A stretch of 54,168 nucleotides of DNA, taken from NCBI GenBank assembly GCA_031276535.1, contig JAISMV010000148.1, positions 1 through 54,168 of the forward strand, given 5' to 3'. The translations under genes and the position numbers were made by a program. Source of the stretch: Flavobacteriaceae bacterium (GTDB taxonomy: Bacteria > Bacteroidota > Bacteroidia > Flavobacteriales > Weeksellaceae). The notes under the pieces were generated by a model. It was given only the letters and a program-made list of their open reading frames with translations, was not told where the DNA came from and ran no database searches. This document shows positions 45,746 through 53,986 of this stretch, in pieces; the first letter of the stretch is position 1; every line of letters starts with the position of its first letter.

Positions 45746-46042
45746 TCACACTTTTTCTTTCTTTTTGATAATCATTTTTTTAAGTGCATCACAAGCCAGA
45801 TCAATGCTTTCTTCAAATGAGGCGGAGGTTTTTTTGGCGACCAAATCATCTCCCGGAACCTCTAAAATGATTTCAACGGTTTTATTTTCTTTGTCTGTAG
45901 CGTTTTCTAGTTTCATGTAAACATTGGCTCCTACAATTCTATCATAAAATTGGTTTAATTTTGATAGTTTCTTGTTTAAAAACTCTAATAATGCGTCTTG
46001 TGCATTAAAATTTACTGCTTGTACTTTAATTTTCATTTTCAT
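45746..46042 (-). CDS. hpf: Ribosome hibernation-promoting factor (short HPF/YfiA)
   Basis: A 98-residue ribosome-binding protein of the short HPF/RaiA type. Features are KVQAVNFNAQDALLEFLNKK at the N-terminus and the VEIILEVPGDDLVAKKTSASFEE core. It blocks the decoding centre and tRNA sites of idle ribosomes. It overlaps the xer gene by 17 bp, so the two are co-transcribed; an internal Met3 start would shorten the overlap. Confidence 0.92.
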   Translation of the reverse strand: MKMKIKVQAVNFNAQDALLEFLNKKLSKLNQFYDRIVGANVYMKLENATDKENKTVEIILEVPGDDLVAKKTSASFEESIDLACDALKKMIIKKKEKV

Positions 46043-46946
46043 TTTGTTTTTTACGCCCGAAAGGATGGGACTGGTTAAACACTTTTTTTAAGTCTTCAAT
46101 GTTGTTATGGGTGTAAACTTGTGTAGCTGCCAAACTGCTATGTCCAAGTATTTCTTTTATGGAGTTTAATTCTGCTCCGTTATGTAACAAGTGACTGGCA
46201 AATGTATGACGTAACATATGCGGGCTCTTTTTTTGTTTAGTTGTTACAGCACTAAGGTATTTATTTATTAGGTTATAAACAAATTTTTCTTTTAAAACCT
46301 GACCTTTATTATCAACAAAAAAATAATCATTGGAAATTAGGTTTGATTTTTGTCTGATATTCAGGTAGTTTTTTATTTTCATTGATAATTCTCCGGTAAT
46401 GGGAATGAGCCTTTCTTTGTTTCTTTTCCCGATAATACGTATCGTTTTATTGGTTAGATCAATTTTAGATGTTTTCAATTGTATTAGTTCGATCCTTCTG
46501 ATTCCCGTCTGATAGAATAATTCAAAGATAAGTTGATTTCGTGTTTTTTCAAACTCGTTTTCGGTATTTTTTTCCAGTTCTGTTATTATAAGGTTTTCCA
46601 ATAGCTGGATTTCTTCTTCGGCATAGGGGACAAGAACTTTCTTTTTGAGTTTCAGGTTTTGTAAGTTTGCAGCCGGATTTAGGGTTATTTCTTCGGTTTT
46701 GAGTAAAAATTTAAAGAAACTTCTAATGGATGAGATTTTTCTGTTGATGGTTCTTTCTGAAAGATCTTTCAGTGAGAGTGAAATGATGAAATTCCGTAAT
46801 TGTTTTTTATCGGCGTCTTTTATTTCCGAGATTCCTTCTCTTTGTAAGAGGAATTTTTCCAAATCGCGCAAATCTTTCTCATAACTTTCGACAGTGAGGG
46901 GAGAATAACGTTTTGATTTTAGATGATTCAGGAATCCTTGCAACAT
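46026..46946 (-). CDS. xerC: Xer-type tyrosine recombinase
   Basis: A 306-residue tyrosine recombinase with an N-terminal SAM-like core-binding domain (about residues 1-85) and a complete catalytic set: Arg150 (TGIRR), a Lys near 174-177, His243 and Arg246 (HMLRHTF), His269 (LGHSS) and Tyr278 (VYTH). Size and neighbours (rpsU and hpf) point to the chromosomal XerC/D-type resolvase, not to a mobile-element integrase. It overlaps hpf by 17 bp. Confidence 0.85.
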   Translation of the reverse strand: MLQGFLNHLKSKRYSPLTVESYEKDLRDLEKFLLQREGISEIKDADKKQLRNFIISLSLKDLSERTINRKISSIRSFFKFLLKTEEITLNPAANLQNLKLKKKVLVPYAEEEIQLLENLIITELEKNTENEFEKTRNQLIFELFYQTGIRRIELIQLKTSKIDLTNKTIRIIGKRNKERLIPITGELSMKIKNYLNIRQKSNLISNDYFFVDNKGQVLKEKFVYNLINKYLSAVTTKQKKSPHMLRHTFASHLLHNGAELNSIKEILGHSSLAATQVYTHNNIEDLKKVFNQSHPFGRKKQNENEN

Positions 46947-46992
46947 AAAAAAAGCCTATCTTCAAAGTTACTAAAATTTTAAAGAGTAGGCT
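46947..46992 (-). terminator. rpsU terminator reaching the xerC start
   Basis: On the minus strand AGCCTACTCTT pairs with AAGATAGGCT (one bulge or mismatch), followed by seven T residues ending next to the xerC ATG. A -7-like TAACTTTG lies in its loop (46963-46970) and could start the xerC-hpf transcript. Confidence 0.75.
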
Positions 46993-47016
46993 AATATTTT
47001 TTTACAGAAAGAATTT

Positions 47017-47211
47017 TTATGCTTCTTCCTGACTTTGCAATCTTTGCTTGTAGGTAGCTCTGATCACAGTCTGCCTTTTGGTAACAGAGGGTTTTATGAA
47101 TTGTTGTCTTCTTCTCAATTCTTTTACAACTCCTGTTTTGTCGTATTTTCTTTTATATTTTTTTAGAGCTTTGTCTATTGACTCTCCATCTTTTACTGGA
47201 ATAATTAACAT
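47017..47211 (-). CDS. rpsU: 30S ribosomal protein S21
   Basis: A 64-residue basic protein with MLIIPVKDGESIDKALKKYKRK and KELRRRQQFIKPSVTKR, matching S21. It sits near the anti-Shine-Dalgarno end of 16S rRNA. In Bacteroidota S21 belongs to the set thought to sequester that sequence. It has its own consensus promoter and terminator, so it is a single-gene unit. Confidence 0.95.
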   Translation of the reverse strand: MLIIPVKDGESIDKALKKYKRKYDKTGVVKELRRRQQFIKPSVTKRQTVIRATYKQRLQSQEEA

Positions 47212-47254
47212 ATTAACATCTCTTTTTTTTGTTCAAAAATTTCAAAATAGGTTG

Positions 47255-47285
47255 CAAATATAGGAAGATAATTTGCATACACAAA
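47255..47285 (-). promoter_or_regulatory. rpsU promoter (Bacteroidota consensus)
   Basis: On the minus strand TTTG, exactly 19 bases, then TATATTTG lie 44-74 bp before the rpsU start. Both boxes match the consensus. Confidence 0.82.
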
Positions 47286-47372
47286 ATTTATTTTTAAATC
47301 AAAATGAATCAAAAATGAATTTGCGGTAAAGGAAAATGTGTTTTACATGGGTTTAATTATCTCCCGGATCTT

Positions 47373-47565
47373 AGAGCCTGTTTAAATTTTATTCAAATAT
47401 TTATTTTTAGGTTCAAATTATATTTTGCATTCTTTTTAAGCTCTTTTGAGCGTCTTTTTCACTTTTTCTTTTTGATTTAACCCGCTAAATCTTCAAATAA
47501 AAAGCAAAAAATCCATCTCTAAAATAGCAATAAAAAATAATCGCAATAAAATTTAAACAGGCTCT
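47373..47565. mobile_element. MITE-like repeat, copy B (complete, 193 bp)
   Basis: The ends are inverted repeats beginning AGAGCCTGTTTAAATTTTATT and ending with its complement (21 bp). A TA lies on each side of the GAGCC...GGCTC core, fitting a TA target duplication. The interior is AT-rich and non-coding, with a hairpin around AACCCGCTAAATC. It lies between rpsU and the carbonic anhydrase gene and explains most of this 445-bp gap. Confidence 0.9.
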
Positions 47566-47656
47566 AAATTTTTACCGCTTTTTTGATGCGGATTCTTGCA
47601 CTTTCCAATGGAATTTGAGTACGAATTCAGGTTGGGAATACGCTTTTTCAGAGAAA

Positions 47657-48301
47657 TCAAAAAATACTTTTCCCCTCGTTCAGGTTATAAATTTCCATGA
47701 TCTCTTTCAATATTTTCTTGAAATTAATTTTCATATCAATCAATTTCCCCGAGCGGATGTCAAATATCCACCCGTGAACCCTGAGATCCCGTTCAATGAA
47801 CGCTTTTTGAACGGCTGCGGTTTTGATTAAATTGATGCATTGTTCTTCCACATTCAGCTCCGCCAGCCGGTTGTATTTTTCGTCAGGATTTTTTAACAGA
47901 TCCAATTCTTCCTTATGTATTCTGTATACGTCCCGTATATTACGAAGCCAGGGATTTAACAGTCCTAAATCTTTGGCTTCCATGGCAGCTTTTACTCCGC
48001 TGCAATAATAATGCCCGCAGACGATAATCTGTTTTACTTTTAAATGTTCCACGGCATAAGTGATCACAGACATCACATTTAAATCTATGCTGATGACCAT
48101 ATTGGCAATATTCCGGTGTACGAAGACTTCTCCGGGTTTTGCTCCCAATAATTCTTCTGTCGATACTCTGCTGTCGGAACAACCTATGTATAAAACTTCC
48201 GGTTTCTGACCTTCGGATAACTTATTAAAATAGTTTTTGTCAACAGATAGCTTTTCCGCTATCCATGCTTCATTATGGGAAAATATTTTTTCAAAATCCA
48301 T
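47657..48301 (-). CDS. Beta-class carbonic anhydrase
   Basis: A 214-residue zinc enzyme interconverting CO2 and bicarbonate. The zinc ligands are Cys41 (CSDSRV, with the Asp43-Arg45 dyad), His97 and Cys100 (CGHYYCSG). FVHRNIANMV is also typical. It lacks a signal peptide and should be cytoplasmic. It is a stand-alone gene downstream of a repeat element. Confidence 0.94.
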   Translation of the reverse strand: MDFEKIFSHNEAWIAEKLSVDKNYFNKLSEGQKPEVLYIGCSDSRVSTEELLGAKPGEVFVHRNIANMVISIDLNVMSVITYAVEHLKVKQIIVCGHYYCSGVKAAMEAKDLGLLNPWLRNIRDVYRIHKEELDLLKNPDEKYNRLAELNVEEQCINLIKTAAVQKAFIERDLRVHGWIFDIRSGKLIDMKINFKKILKEIMEIYNLNEGKSIF

Positions 48302-48374
48302 ACATTCACCTTAATTTTAGGTAAATGTAGTGAAAAAATAAGTTTATGAAAAGTTACAAAACAGTATTTTTGCC

Positions 48375-48788
48375 TTATGCAAAAATTCCGTTCTTTCCTT
48401 TGTATACGGAATATTTTCCTGATCCTAAAAAGAATAGTGCCAAAGAGGTTAATAAGTAAAACAAATTAAGTTCCGCTCCTAATCCTCCTTTATCCGTAAT
48501 GTGGAATGTTCCTAATTGATGAACCAAAAATATTGTCATGATCATAGTGAACGCTACCAACAAAGAAGATATTCTTGTAAATACCCCTAACAGAATACAT
48601 ATAGGCGCCACTATTTCTCCGATAGGAACTCCTAACCAGATAAACTCCGGAAGTCCTTTTTTCGCCAGCATTACCCGGATAAAATCATGTCCGTGAATTA
48701 ATTTTGCTATCCCATGAGGAATCATCAATCCACCCACGGATATTCGTAATAATAATTTTCCTAAATCAGGGTTTAGTTCTTTTGCCAT
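48375..48788 (-). CDS. DoxX family membrane protein
   Basis: A 137-residue protein with four hydrophobic helices. DLGKLLLRISVGGLMIPHGIAKL at the N-terminus and GVPIGEIVAPICILLGVFTRI match the DoxX family. Members have been linked to redox or quinone functions, but no clear activity can be assigned. It lies 73 bp upstream of the carbonic anhydrase gene on the same strand. Confidence 0.88.
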   Translation of the reverse strand: MAKELNPDLGKLLLRISVGGLMIPHGIAKLIHGHDFIRVMLAKKGLPEFIWLGVPIGEIVAPICILLGVFTRISSLLVAFTMIMTIFLVHQLGTFHITDKGGLGAELNLFYLLTSLALFFLGSGKYSVYKGKNGIFA

Positions 48789-48902
48789 AATTTCAGTTTT
48801 AATTTATTGAATGTAAAAATAAAGTTTTTTAATTTCTTATAATGATTTTTATTAGTTAAATTTTGTATTATGCTATAATAAAATTCTATACCATTGAATT
48901 TT

Positions 48903-48916
48903 AGAGCCTGTTTAAC
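48903..48916 (+). repeat. Solo MITE/IS terminus (left-end type)
   Basis: AGAGCCTGTTTAAC matches 13 of the first 14 bases of the 193-bp repeat's left end, but the sequence beyond does not continue the element. It lies 34 bp after the stop of the YoaP-like GNAT gene. Confidence 0.6.
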
Positions 48917-48949
48917 TTTATCCGGACAATAATTTTATAACAATGATTT

Positions 48950-49717
48950 TCAGGATAGTTTAACTATTTTGTCAAAACGGCTATCCATACAACAGCTAAC
49001 GTCGGTTGTTACAAACTTTCCGTTATAGAAAAGGCTGAATACTGTGCCCGGACTAGGGCATAATTGTGCTTTCTCTAAAGAATCTAATTTAACTATTTTA
49101 ACATCTAAATTTCTATTCTTTGTACTTTCGACCAGGGAATGATTCACATGAAGTTCTGTAAAAGGGCAGCGATTTGAATAATATGCTACCAACCCCTGAT
49201 CTTTATTGTATTTTTCCTTTTTTGCACATTCATTAAAGCTGGGAGTTTCGGCATTTGGGTCAAGCTTATATACTAATAAACAAAAACCCGAAGGAGTGGT
49301 ATCTACACTCTCAAATCCCTGCTTAAGAAACCATTTAGAATCACTCATAAAGTGAAACTTCTTGATGCCAGCAACTGTTACCAATCCATTTTTTTTCTGC
49401 TTTTTTGCATCATCGATAGCATTCTCAAGTAATGATTTTGCATAGCCTTTACCTTTATATTGTCCTGATACCCAAAAGCAATTTATAAATAAGTAATTGG
49501 GAGCATGAACAGGCGACCATGCGTATTCGGCAGGGCCATATTCCATAAAGACTTTGGCTCTATCATCTATTCTACGGAATACATATCCGTTTTCAAATTG
49601 CTTTTTTAACCATTCCTTCTTTAGCCTTGTACCTTCTTCACATTTTTTGTCAGAAATAGCACAACAAATATGTTCATTTGCAATATTGGATTCGTTAAGG
49701 GTAATAAAACTTTTCAT
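48950..49717 (-). CDS. GNAT acetyltransferase with C-terminal YoaP-like domain
   Basis: A 255-residue two-domain protein. Residues 1-155 form a GNAT domain (FWVSGQYKGKGYAKSLLENA with the acetyl-CoA loop near residues 92-100), and the rest matches the YoaP-like domain (GLVAYYSNRCPFTELHVN), with paired cysteines (CPFTE, DVSCCMDSRF). Many Cys residues suggest redox or metal binding. It is bracketed by two direct copies of the mobile-element terminus, so recent mobility is possible. Confidence 0.85.
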   Translation of the reverse strand: MKSFITLNESNIANEHICCAISDKKCEEGTRLKKEWLKKQFENGYVFRRIDDRAKVFMEYGPAEYAWSPVHAPNYLFINCFWVSGQYKGKGYAKSLLENAIDDAKKQKKNGLVTVAGIKKFHFMSDSKWFLKQGFESVDTTPSGFCLLVYKLDPNAETPSFNECAKKEKYNKDQGLVAYYSNRCPFTELHVNHSLVESTKNRNLDVKIVKLDSLEKAQLCPSPGTVFSLFYNGKFVTTDVSCCMDSRFDKIVKLS

Positions 49718-49724
49718 GGATATA

Positions 49725-49738
49725 AGAGCCTGTTTAAA
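49725..49738 (+). repeat. IS5-type element left terminus
   Basis: AGAGCCTGTTTAAA equals the first 14 bases of the 193-bp repeat and lies 142 bp before the transposase relic, in the right orientation to be its left inverted repeat. No matching right end was found. Confidence 0.7.
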
Positions 49739-49866
49739 AATTAAATTTTAGAAAATGTTTATGAGGACATTTTTTCTTTAAAAAACACAATATAAAAAAT
49801 GATTGTCAGTTGTTTTTGTTATTTATTCCACATAACTTATTGGTTTTTAAATCAATTAAGTTGTAT

Positions 49867-50020
49867 ATGAAAAGATATTCCACAAACATTACTGACAATA
49901 CAATGGCAATTTATAAAAAATACTTTAGAATTAGATGATAGGAAGCGAAAATATGATTTACGGCGTATTTGGGATGCGATCATGTATTTGGTGAAAACAG
50001 GCTGCCAGTGGCGACTGCTT
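49867..50020 (+). pseudogene. IS5-family transposase remnant (5' end, frameshifted, truncated)
   Basis: Reading from ATG at 49867 gives MKRYSTNITDN; after one extra A the next frame continues QWQFIKNTLELDDRKRKYDL then RRIWDAIMYLVKTGCQWRLL. This is the N-terminal (DUF4096-type) region of IS5-family transposases. A one-base insertion near 49900 breaks the frame and homology stops at about 50020, before any DDE residues. The 49718-50216 gap holds this relic, its left terminus and otherwise nothing recognisable. Confidence 0.82.
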
Positions 50021-50216
50021 TTTTTTGGCATGTCTTTGTTGAATTTTGTATACATACTCGAAATAAATTAGATTATCTATGTAGAATCTGCTATTTTTAC
50101 AACTTACAGATATGATTAATCTCTCAATTAAAAAACACGTAATTACGGATTAATTCGGATAAACACCTTAAAAAACCATTAATTTATTATGTGTTTGCGC
50201 TGGAAAAAACATAAGA

Positions 50217-50675
50217 TCAGATTCCGATGCTGCAATTAATCCATTCACCGTCAAAATCGGCATTATATTTTTTATAGAACCTTTTCGCCGGTTCATTCCA
50301 TTCCAATACCTGCCAAGCCATTCCTGAGAACTTTTTATTTTTAGCTTCTTCCACCAAAGCATCAAATAACAAACCTCCTACACCTTTTCCCCTCCATTTT
50401 TCAGTCACGATAATATCTTCCAGATACAGTCGTTGTCCTTTCCATGTAGAATACCGAATGTAATATAAAGCAAATCCCACAATTGTTTTATTCTCGGTAT
50501 CGTCAGCTACAAACGCCCACCAAACCGGATTTTCCCCAAATCCGCTTTCTTCAAAATGTTCCAAACTTACGGTAACCTGTTCCGGCGCTTTTTCATATTC
50601 CGCCAATTCATGAACCAGCTCCATTAATCTTTTACAGTCTTGTCTGACGGCTCTTCGTATGTGTATATTTTTCAT
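50217..50675 (-). CDS. GNAT N-acetyltransferase (SSAT2-like)
   Basis: A 152-residue GNAT protein. The acetyl-CoA loop is EKWRGKGVGGLLFDAL (about residues 92-107), preceded by LYLEDIIV; LEWNEPAKRFYKKYNA is typical of the diamine/thialysine acetyltransferase (SSAT2) group. The substrate is probably a polyamine or thialysine-like amine, but this is inferred from similarity. It stands alone after the IS relic. Confidence 0.85.
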   Translation of the reverse strand: MKNIHIRRAVRQDCKRLMELVHELAEYEKAPEQVTVSLEHFEESGFGENPVWWAFVADDTENKTIVGFALYYIRYSTWKGQRLYLEDIIVTEKWRGKGVGGLLFDALVEEAKNKKFSGMAWQVLEWNEPAKRFYKKYNADFDGEWINCSIGI

Positions 50676-51008
50676 TATTTGCTATGCTGTTGTTTTACTG
50701 TGTTCTTCTCATCTTAAAAACTTCCTTACCGGAAATCAAATCATTGCTATTTCGTTCCAATTCATTCTCCGTATTTCTTTCTTTTTTCTAAAATTCTTAC
50801 CCTGAAAATATCCTATTTTGGATATTTCCCGATTTATTTGAATTTATCAACCCTGTCAGAATAACATTAACAACCCAAATTTACGTTTTTTTATTTTATC
50901 GCCGATAACTTAATTACCAAAGAAAAACCGACATTTTGTCATTATGCTTTTATTGGTATTTTTTTTGAATTTCATGTAACCGTAAAATTTGAAATAAAAA
51001 ATTTAATT
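50676..51008. other. 333-bp intergenic region upstream of htpG
   Basis: This AT-rich region has no ORF with family motifs and no clear hairpin. A TAAAATTTG just upstream of htpG resembles a -7 box with one extra base, but no properly spaced -33 was found. It contains the promoters of the two divergent genes somewhere, not resolved here. Confidence 0.4.
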
Positions 51009-52892
51009 ATGGCAAAAGGTACTATCAATGTATCAGTAGAGAATATTTTTCCTCTGATTAAGAAGTTTTTATACAGCGATCATGAAATTTTTTTGCGGGA
51101 ATTAGTTTCCAATGCTACCGATGCAACCCTTAAACTAAAACACTTAACCAATATAGGGGAAGCCAAAACAGAATACGGCAACCCTGTAATTGAGATAAAG
51201 ATAGACGAGAAAAACAAAACCCTGCATATAATAGATCAGGGAATAGGAATGACGGAAGAAGAAGTAATAAAATACATCAATGAAGTTGCTTTTTCCGGGG
51301 CGGAAGATTTTATATCTAAACATAAAGATGCTGAAAAAGAAGGTATTATCGGTCATTTCGGACTTGGATTCTACTCTTCTTTCATGGTAGCGGATAAAGT
51401 AGAGATCATAACCAAATCGTATACGGATGCTCCGGCAGTTCATTGGATTTGTGACGGAAGTCCGAATTTTGAATTAAGTCCGGCAGATAAAAAGGAGCGG
51501 GGAACAGAAATTATTTTACATATTTCCGAAGATTCTGCAGAATTCTTAGAAAATTATAAAATCCGGGAATTATTATTAAAATATAACCGTTTTATGCCTA
51601 TTCCGATTAAATTCGGAACCAAGGAAGAAACTTTGCCATTACCCGAAGGAGCGGATAAAGACGCCAAACCGGAAAAAATAACCGTTGACAACATCATCAA
51701 TAATCCCAATCCGGCATGGACCAAAGCTCCTTCCGAATTAAAAGATGAAGACTATAAGAGTTTTTATCATGAGTTGTATCCTATGCAATTTGAGGAACCG
51801 CTTTTCTATATTCATTTAAATGTGGATTATCCGTTCCATTTAACCGGAATTTTATTTTTTCCGAAACTGGGCAACAATCTGAATTTGGATAAAGATAAAA
51901 TACAATTATACCAAAATCAGGTGTTTGTTACCGATGAGGTGAAAGGAATCGTTCCCGATTTTCTTATGTTGCTAAGAGGAGTTATTGATTCTCCGGATAT
52001 TCCGCTGAACGTGTCCCGATCCTACTTACAGGCAGACGGAGCTGTAAAGAAGATCTCTTCTTACATCACCAAAAAAGTGGCAGACAAAATGGCTTCTCTG
52101 ATAAACGAAAATCGTGAAGATTACGAGAAGAAATGGAACGACATCAAAATCGTCATCGAATACGGAATGATTTCAGAAGATAAGTTTTATGAAAAATCCG
52201 ATAAGTTTGCTTTATATCCTACTGTTGACGAAAAGTACTACACCTTTGACGAGTTCAAAGATAAAATCAAAGATAACCAAACCGATAAAGACGGGAAATT
52301 AGTTATTCTGTATGCCTCCAACATAAACGAACAGGATCAATACATACAAGCCGCAAAAGATAAAGGATATGAAGTATTATTATTAGACTCTCCGGTGGTT
52401 CCTCACTTAATTCAGAAACTGGAAACCTCTAAAGAAAACCTTTCTTTTGTACGGGTGGATGCCGATCATGTCAATAATCTGATCAAAAAAGAGGAAAACA
52501 CCGTTTCCATTCTTTCCGATGAGGAAAAAGAAAATCTGAAAAAAGAGCTTGAAGAAAATATCGATTCCAAAACGTATACCGTTGTACTGGAAAATCTAAG
52601 CAAAGATGATTTCCCGTTCATACTCACTCAACCGGAATTTATGCGCAGAATGAAAGATATGCAGCAAATAGGCGGAGGAATGTTTGGAATGATGGGTAAT
52701 TTCCCGGAGACGTATAATCTGGTGGTAAATACCAATAGTCCGTTAGCTTCGGAAATTGTAGCAAAAGAAGATAAAGAGGCTAAATCCAAAATTATAAAAC
52801 AAGCGCTGGATTTAGCAAAACTTTCTCAAAATATATTGAAAGGAAAGGAATTGACCGATTTTATCAAACGTAGTTTCGAGTTGATCAAATGA
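51009..52892 (+). CDS. htpG: Molecular chaperone HtpG (Hsp90)
   Basis: A 627-residue ATP-dependent chaperone. The GHKL ATPase motifs are complete: LRELVSNATDAT (about residues 28-39), DQGIGMT and GHFGLGFYSSFMVAD. The middle domain contains YPMQFEEPLFYIHLNVD, and the C-terminal dimer domain is present. It is followed by a strong terminator, so it is a single-gene unit. Confidence 0.96.
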   Translation: MAKGTINVSVENIFPLIKKFLYSDHEIFLRELVSNATDATLKLKHLTNIGEAKTEYGNPVIEIKIDEKNKTLHIIDQGIGMTEEEVIKYINEVAFSGAEDFISKHKDAEKEGIIGHFGLGFYSSFMVADKVEIITKSYTDAPAVHWICDGSPNFELSPADKKERGTEIILHISEDSAEFLENYKIRELLLKYNRFMPIPIKFGTKEETLPLPEGADKDAKPEKITVDNIINNPNPAWTKAPSELKDEDYKSFYHELYPMQFEEPLFYIHLNVDYPFHLTGILFFPKLGNNLNLDKDKIQLYQNQVFVTDEVKGIVPDFLMLLRGVIDSPDIPLNVSRSYLQADGAVKKISSYITKKVADKMASLINENREDYEKKWNDIKIVIEYGMISEDKFYEKSDKFALYPTVDEKYYTFDEFKDKIKDNQTDKDGKLVILYASNINEQDQYIQAAKDKGYEVLLLDSPVVPHLIQKLETSKENLSFVRVDADHVNNLIKKEENTVSILSDEEKENLKKELEENIDSKTYTVVLENLSKDDFPFILTQPEFMRRMKDMQQIGGGMFGMMGNFPETYNLVVNTNSPLASEIVAKEDKEAKSKIIKQALDLAKLSQNILKGKELTDFIKRSFELIK

Positions 52893-52983
52893 TCCCGTTA
52901 ACTACCCGATTGATTAATTTAAAGAAGAGTAATCATAGGGGATATATTCAAATTTGGATTGTAAATTTCTTTCAAAACTTAAT

Positions 52984-53011
52984 AAAGGCTTACTTTAGTA
53001 AGCCTTTTTTT
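52984..53011 (+). terminator. htpG terminator
   Basis: AAAGGCTTAC pairs perfectly with GTAAGCCTTT around a TTTA loop, followed by T residues. It lies 91 bp after the htpG stop. Its T/A-rich flanks may let it act for the opposite strand as well. Confidence 0.88.
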
Positions 53012-53095
53012 ATAACTTAAAATTAAAGTTTTTAATTTTTTCGCGCAGGTTAGAAAGGAGTCTTTTTGTAATTTTTCGCATTCTAATTGAAATTG

Positions 53096-53719
53096 TCATT
53101 GATTACCCGACTCAGACGGAGAATCAATGAGTTTTTTCCAACTAAAATAACCTAAAATACCCACCACCAATAAAAACATTGTTAATAATGAGTACAAGAA
53201 TAATCCTTTGTAGATAAGCAACGGTATGGATATTATATTGCTTACGGTAAGAAACAGCCAATTCTCTAACCTTCGCTTAGCCAACAGCCACATTCCCGCC
53301 CAGGCAAAAGCGCTTACCGAAGAATCCCAGAAAGGAACATCGGAATTGGTGAAATACTTCAAAAATACATACAAAGAAAAATAGGAAACTATGACAATTC
53401 CTATGGAAGTCATCCATTCCTTAGGGGTAGAATAGCCAACGCTAAGCTTTGCCGTTCCTCTTTTTAGCCAGATAAACCATCCATATACACTCATTACAAA
53501 ATAGTATGCATACAATAAAATCTCGGCATACAACCGCTTATCAAGATATAAATAAATTGTAATGCAGATACTTATCAACCCACAGGGATATAACCATATC
53601 TTGTTGCGTTTTGCAAACAGAACTTCTGCTACTCCAAAACAAACCCCGATGCCTTCCAGCCACGAAGTCTGATTATATTGTTCCCGAATTACCAGTAACC
53701 ATTCTTTTAATACATCCAT
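53096..53719 (-). CDS. pnuT: PnuC-family vitamin transporter, probably thiamine (PnuT)
   Basis: A 207-residue protein with about seven membrane helices. WLEGIGVCFGVAEVLFAKRN, the YPCGLIS motif and YAYYFVMSVYGWFIWLKRG match the PnuC family of facilitators, which carry vitamin B1, B2 or B3 compounds. A TPP riboswitch lies 65 bp upstream on the same strand, so the cargo is most likely thiamine (PnuT), not nicotinamide riboside. No thiamine kinase or TonB receptor gene is adjacent within the window. Confidence 0.88.
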   Translation of the reverse strand: MDVLKEWLLVIREQYNQTSWLEGIGVCFGVAEVLFAKRNKIWLYPCGLISICITIYLYLDKRLYAEILLYAYYFVMSVYGWFIWLKRGTAKLSVGYSTPKEWMTSIGIVIVSYFSLYVFLKYFTNSDVPFWDSSVSAFAWAGMWLLAKRRLENWLFLTVSNIISIPLLIYKGLFLYSLLTMFLLVVGILGYFSWKKLIDSPSESGNQ

Positions 53720-53784
53720 AATTTATAACCGGTTAAGTTATGTCATTATGGGTACTTACATAAAAAATACAGCTAAATACACAA

Positions 53785-53881
53785 CTCCCTACGTCGGCAT
53801 TACCCGAATCAGGTTCTTAGGGTATAATCTCAGCTCATTAGTTATATTTATAAACAAATTGTTTATAATCAAGCACCCCTT
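53785..53881 (-). promoter_or_regulatory. TPP (THI box) riboswitch
   Basis: On the minus strand the conserved pieces appear in order: GGGGTGC, then CTGAGATTATACCCTAAGAACC, CTGATTCGGGTAATGCC and GACGTAGGGA. A variable arm, ATAAACAATTTGTTTAT, forms a perfect hairpin (P3a-like insertion). It controls the PnuC-family gene 65 bp downstream. Confidence 0.95.
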
Positions 53882-53899
53882 TATACGATTTATTACGGA

Positions 53900-53907
53900 C
53901 AAAAATA
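53900..53907 (-). promoter_or_regulatory. Candidate -7 box ahead of the TPP riboswitch
   Basis: TATTTTTG on the minus strand matches TAnnTTTG and would start RNA about 10-15 bp before the aptamer, as required. No exact -33 TTTG is seen. Confidence 0.45.
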
Positions 53908-53986
53908 CTAAATAAATCATTACATTCCTTATCTCACTGCATTTCTTTTATCAGATAATCGTATTTTTCTTTCACCGGCTATATAT

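Noticed and set aside
46026-46946. Tyrosine recombinase as a phage or island integrase
   Set aside because: It sits between rpsU and hpf in an overlapping operon, has no att-like repeats or cargo, and fits the chromosomal Xer type.
49852-50055. 67-residue minus-strand ORF
   Set aside because: It is the antisense of the frameshifted IS5-type transposase remnant on the plus strand.
50168-50365. 65-residue minus-strand ORF beside the GNAT gene
   Set aside because: Out-of-frame reading of the 3' end of the 50217-50675 GNAT gene with no motif of its own.
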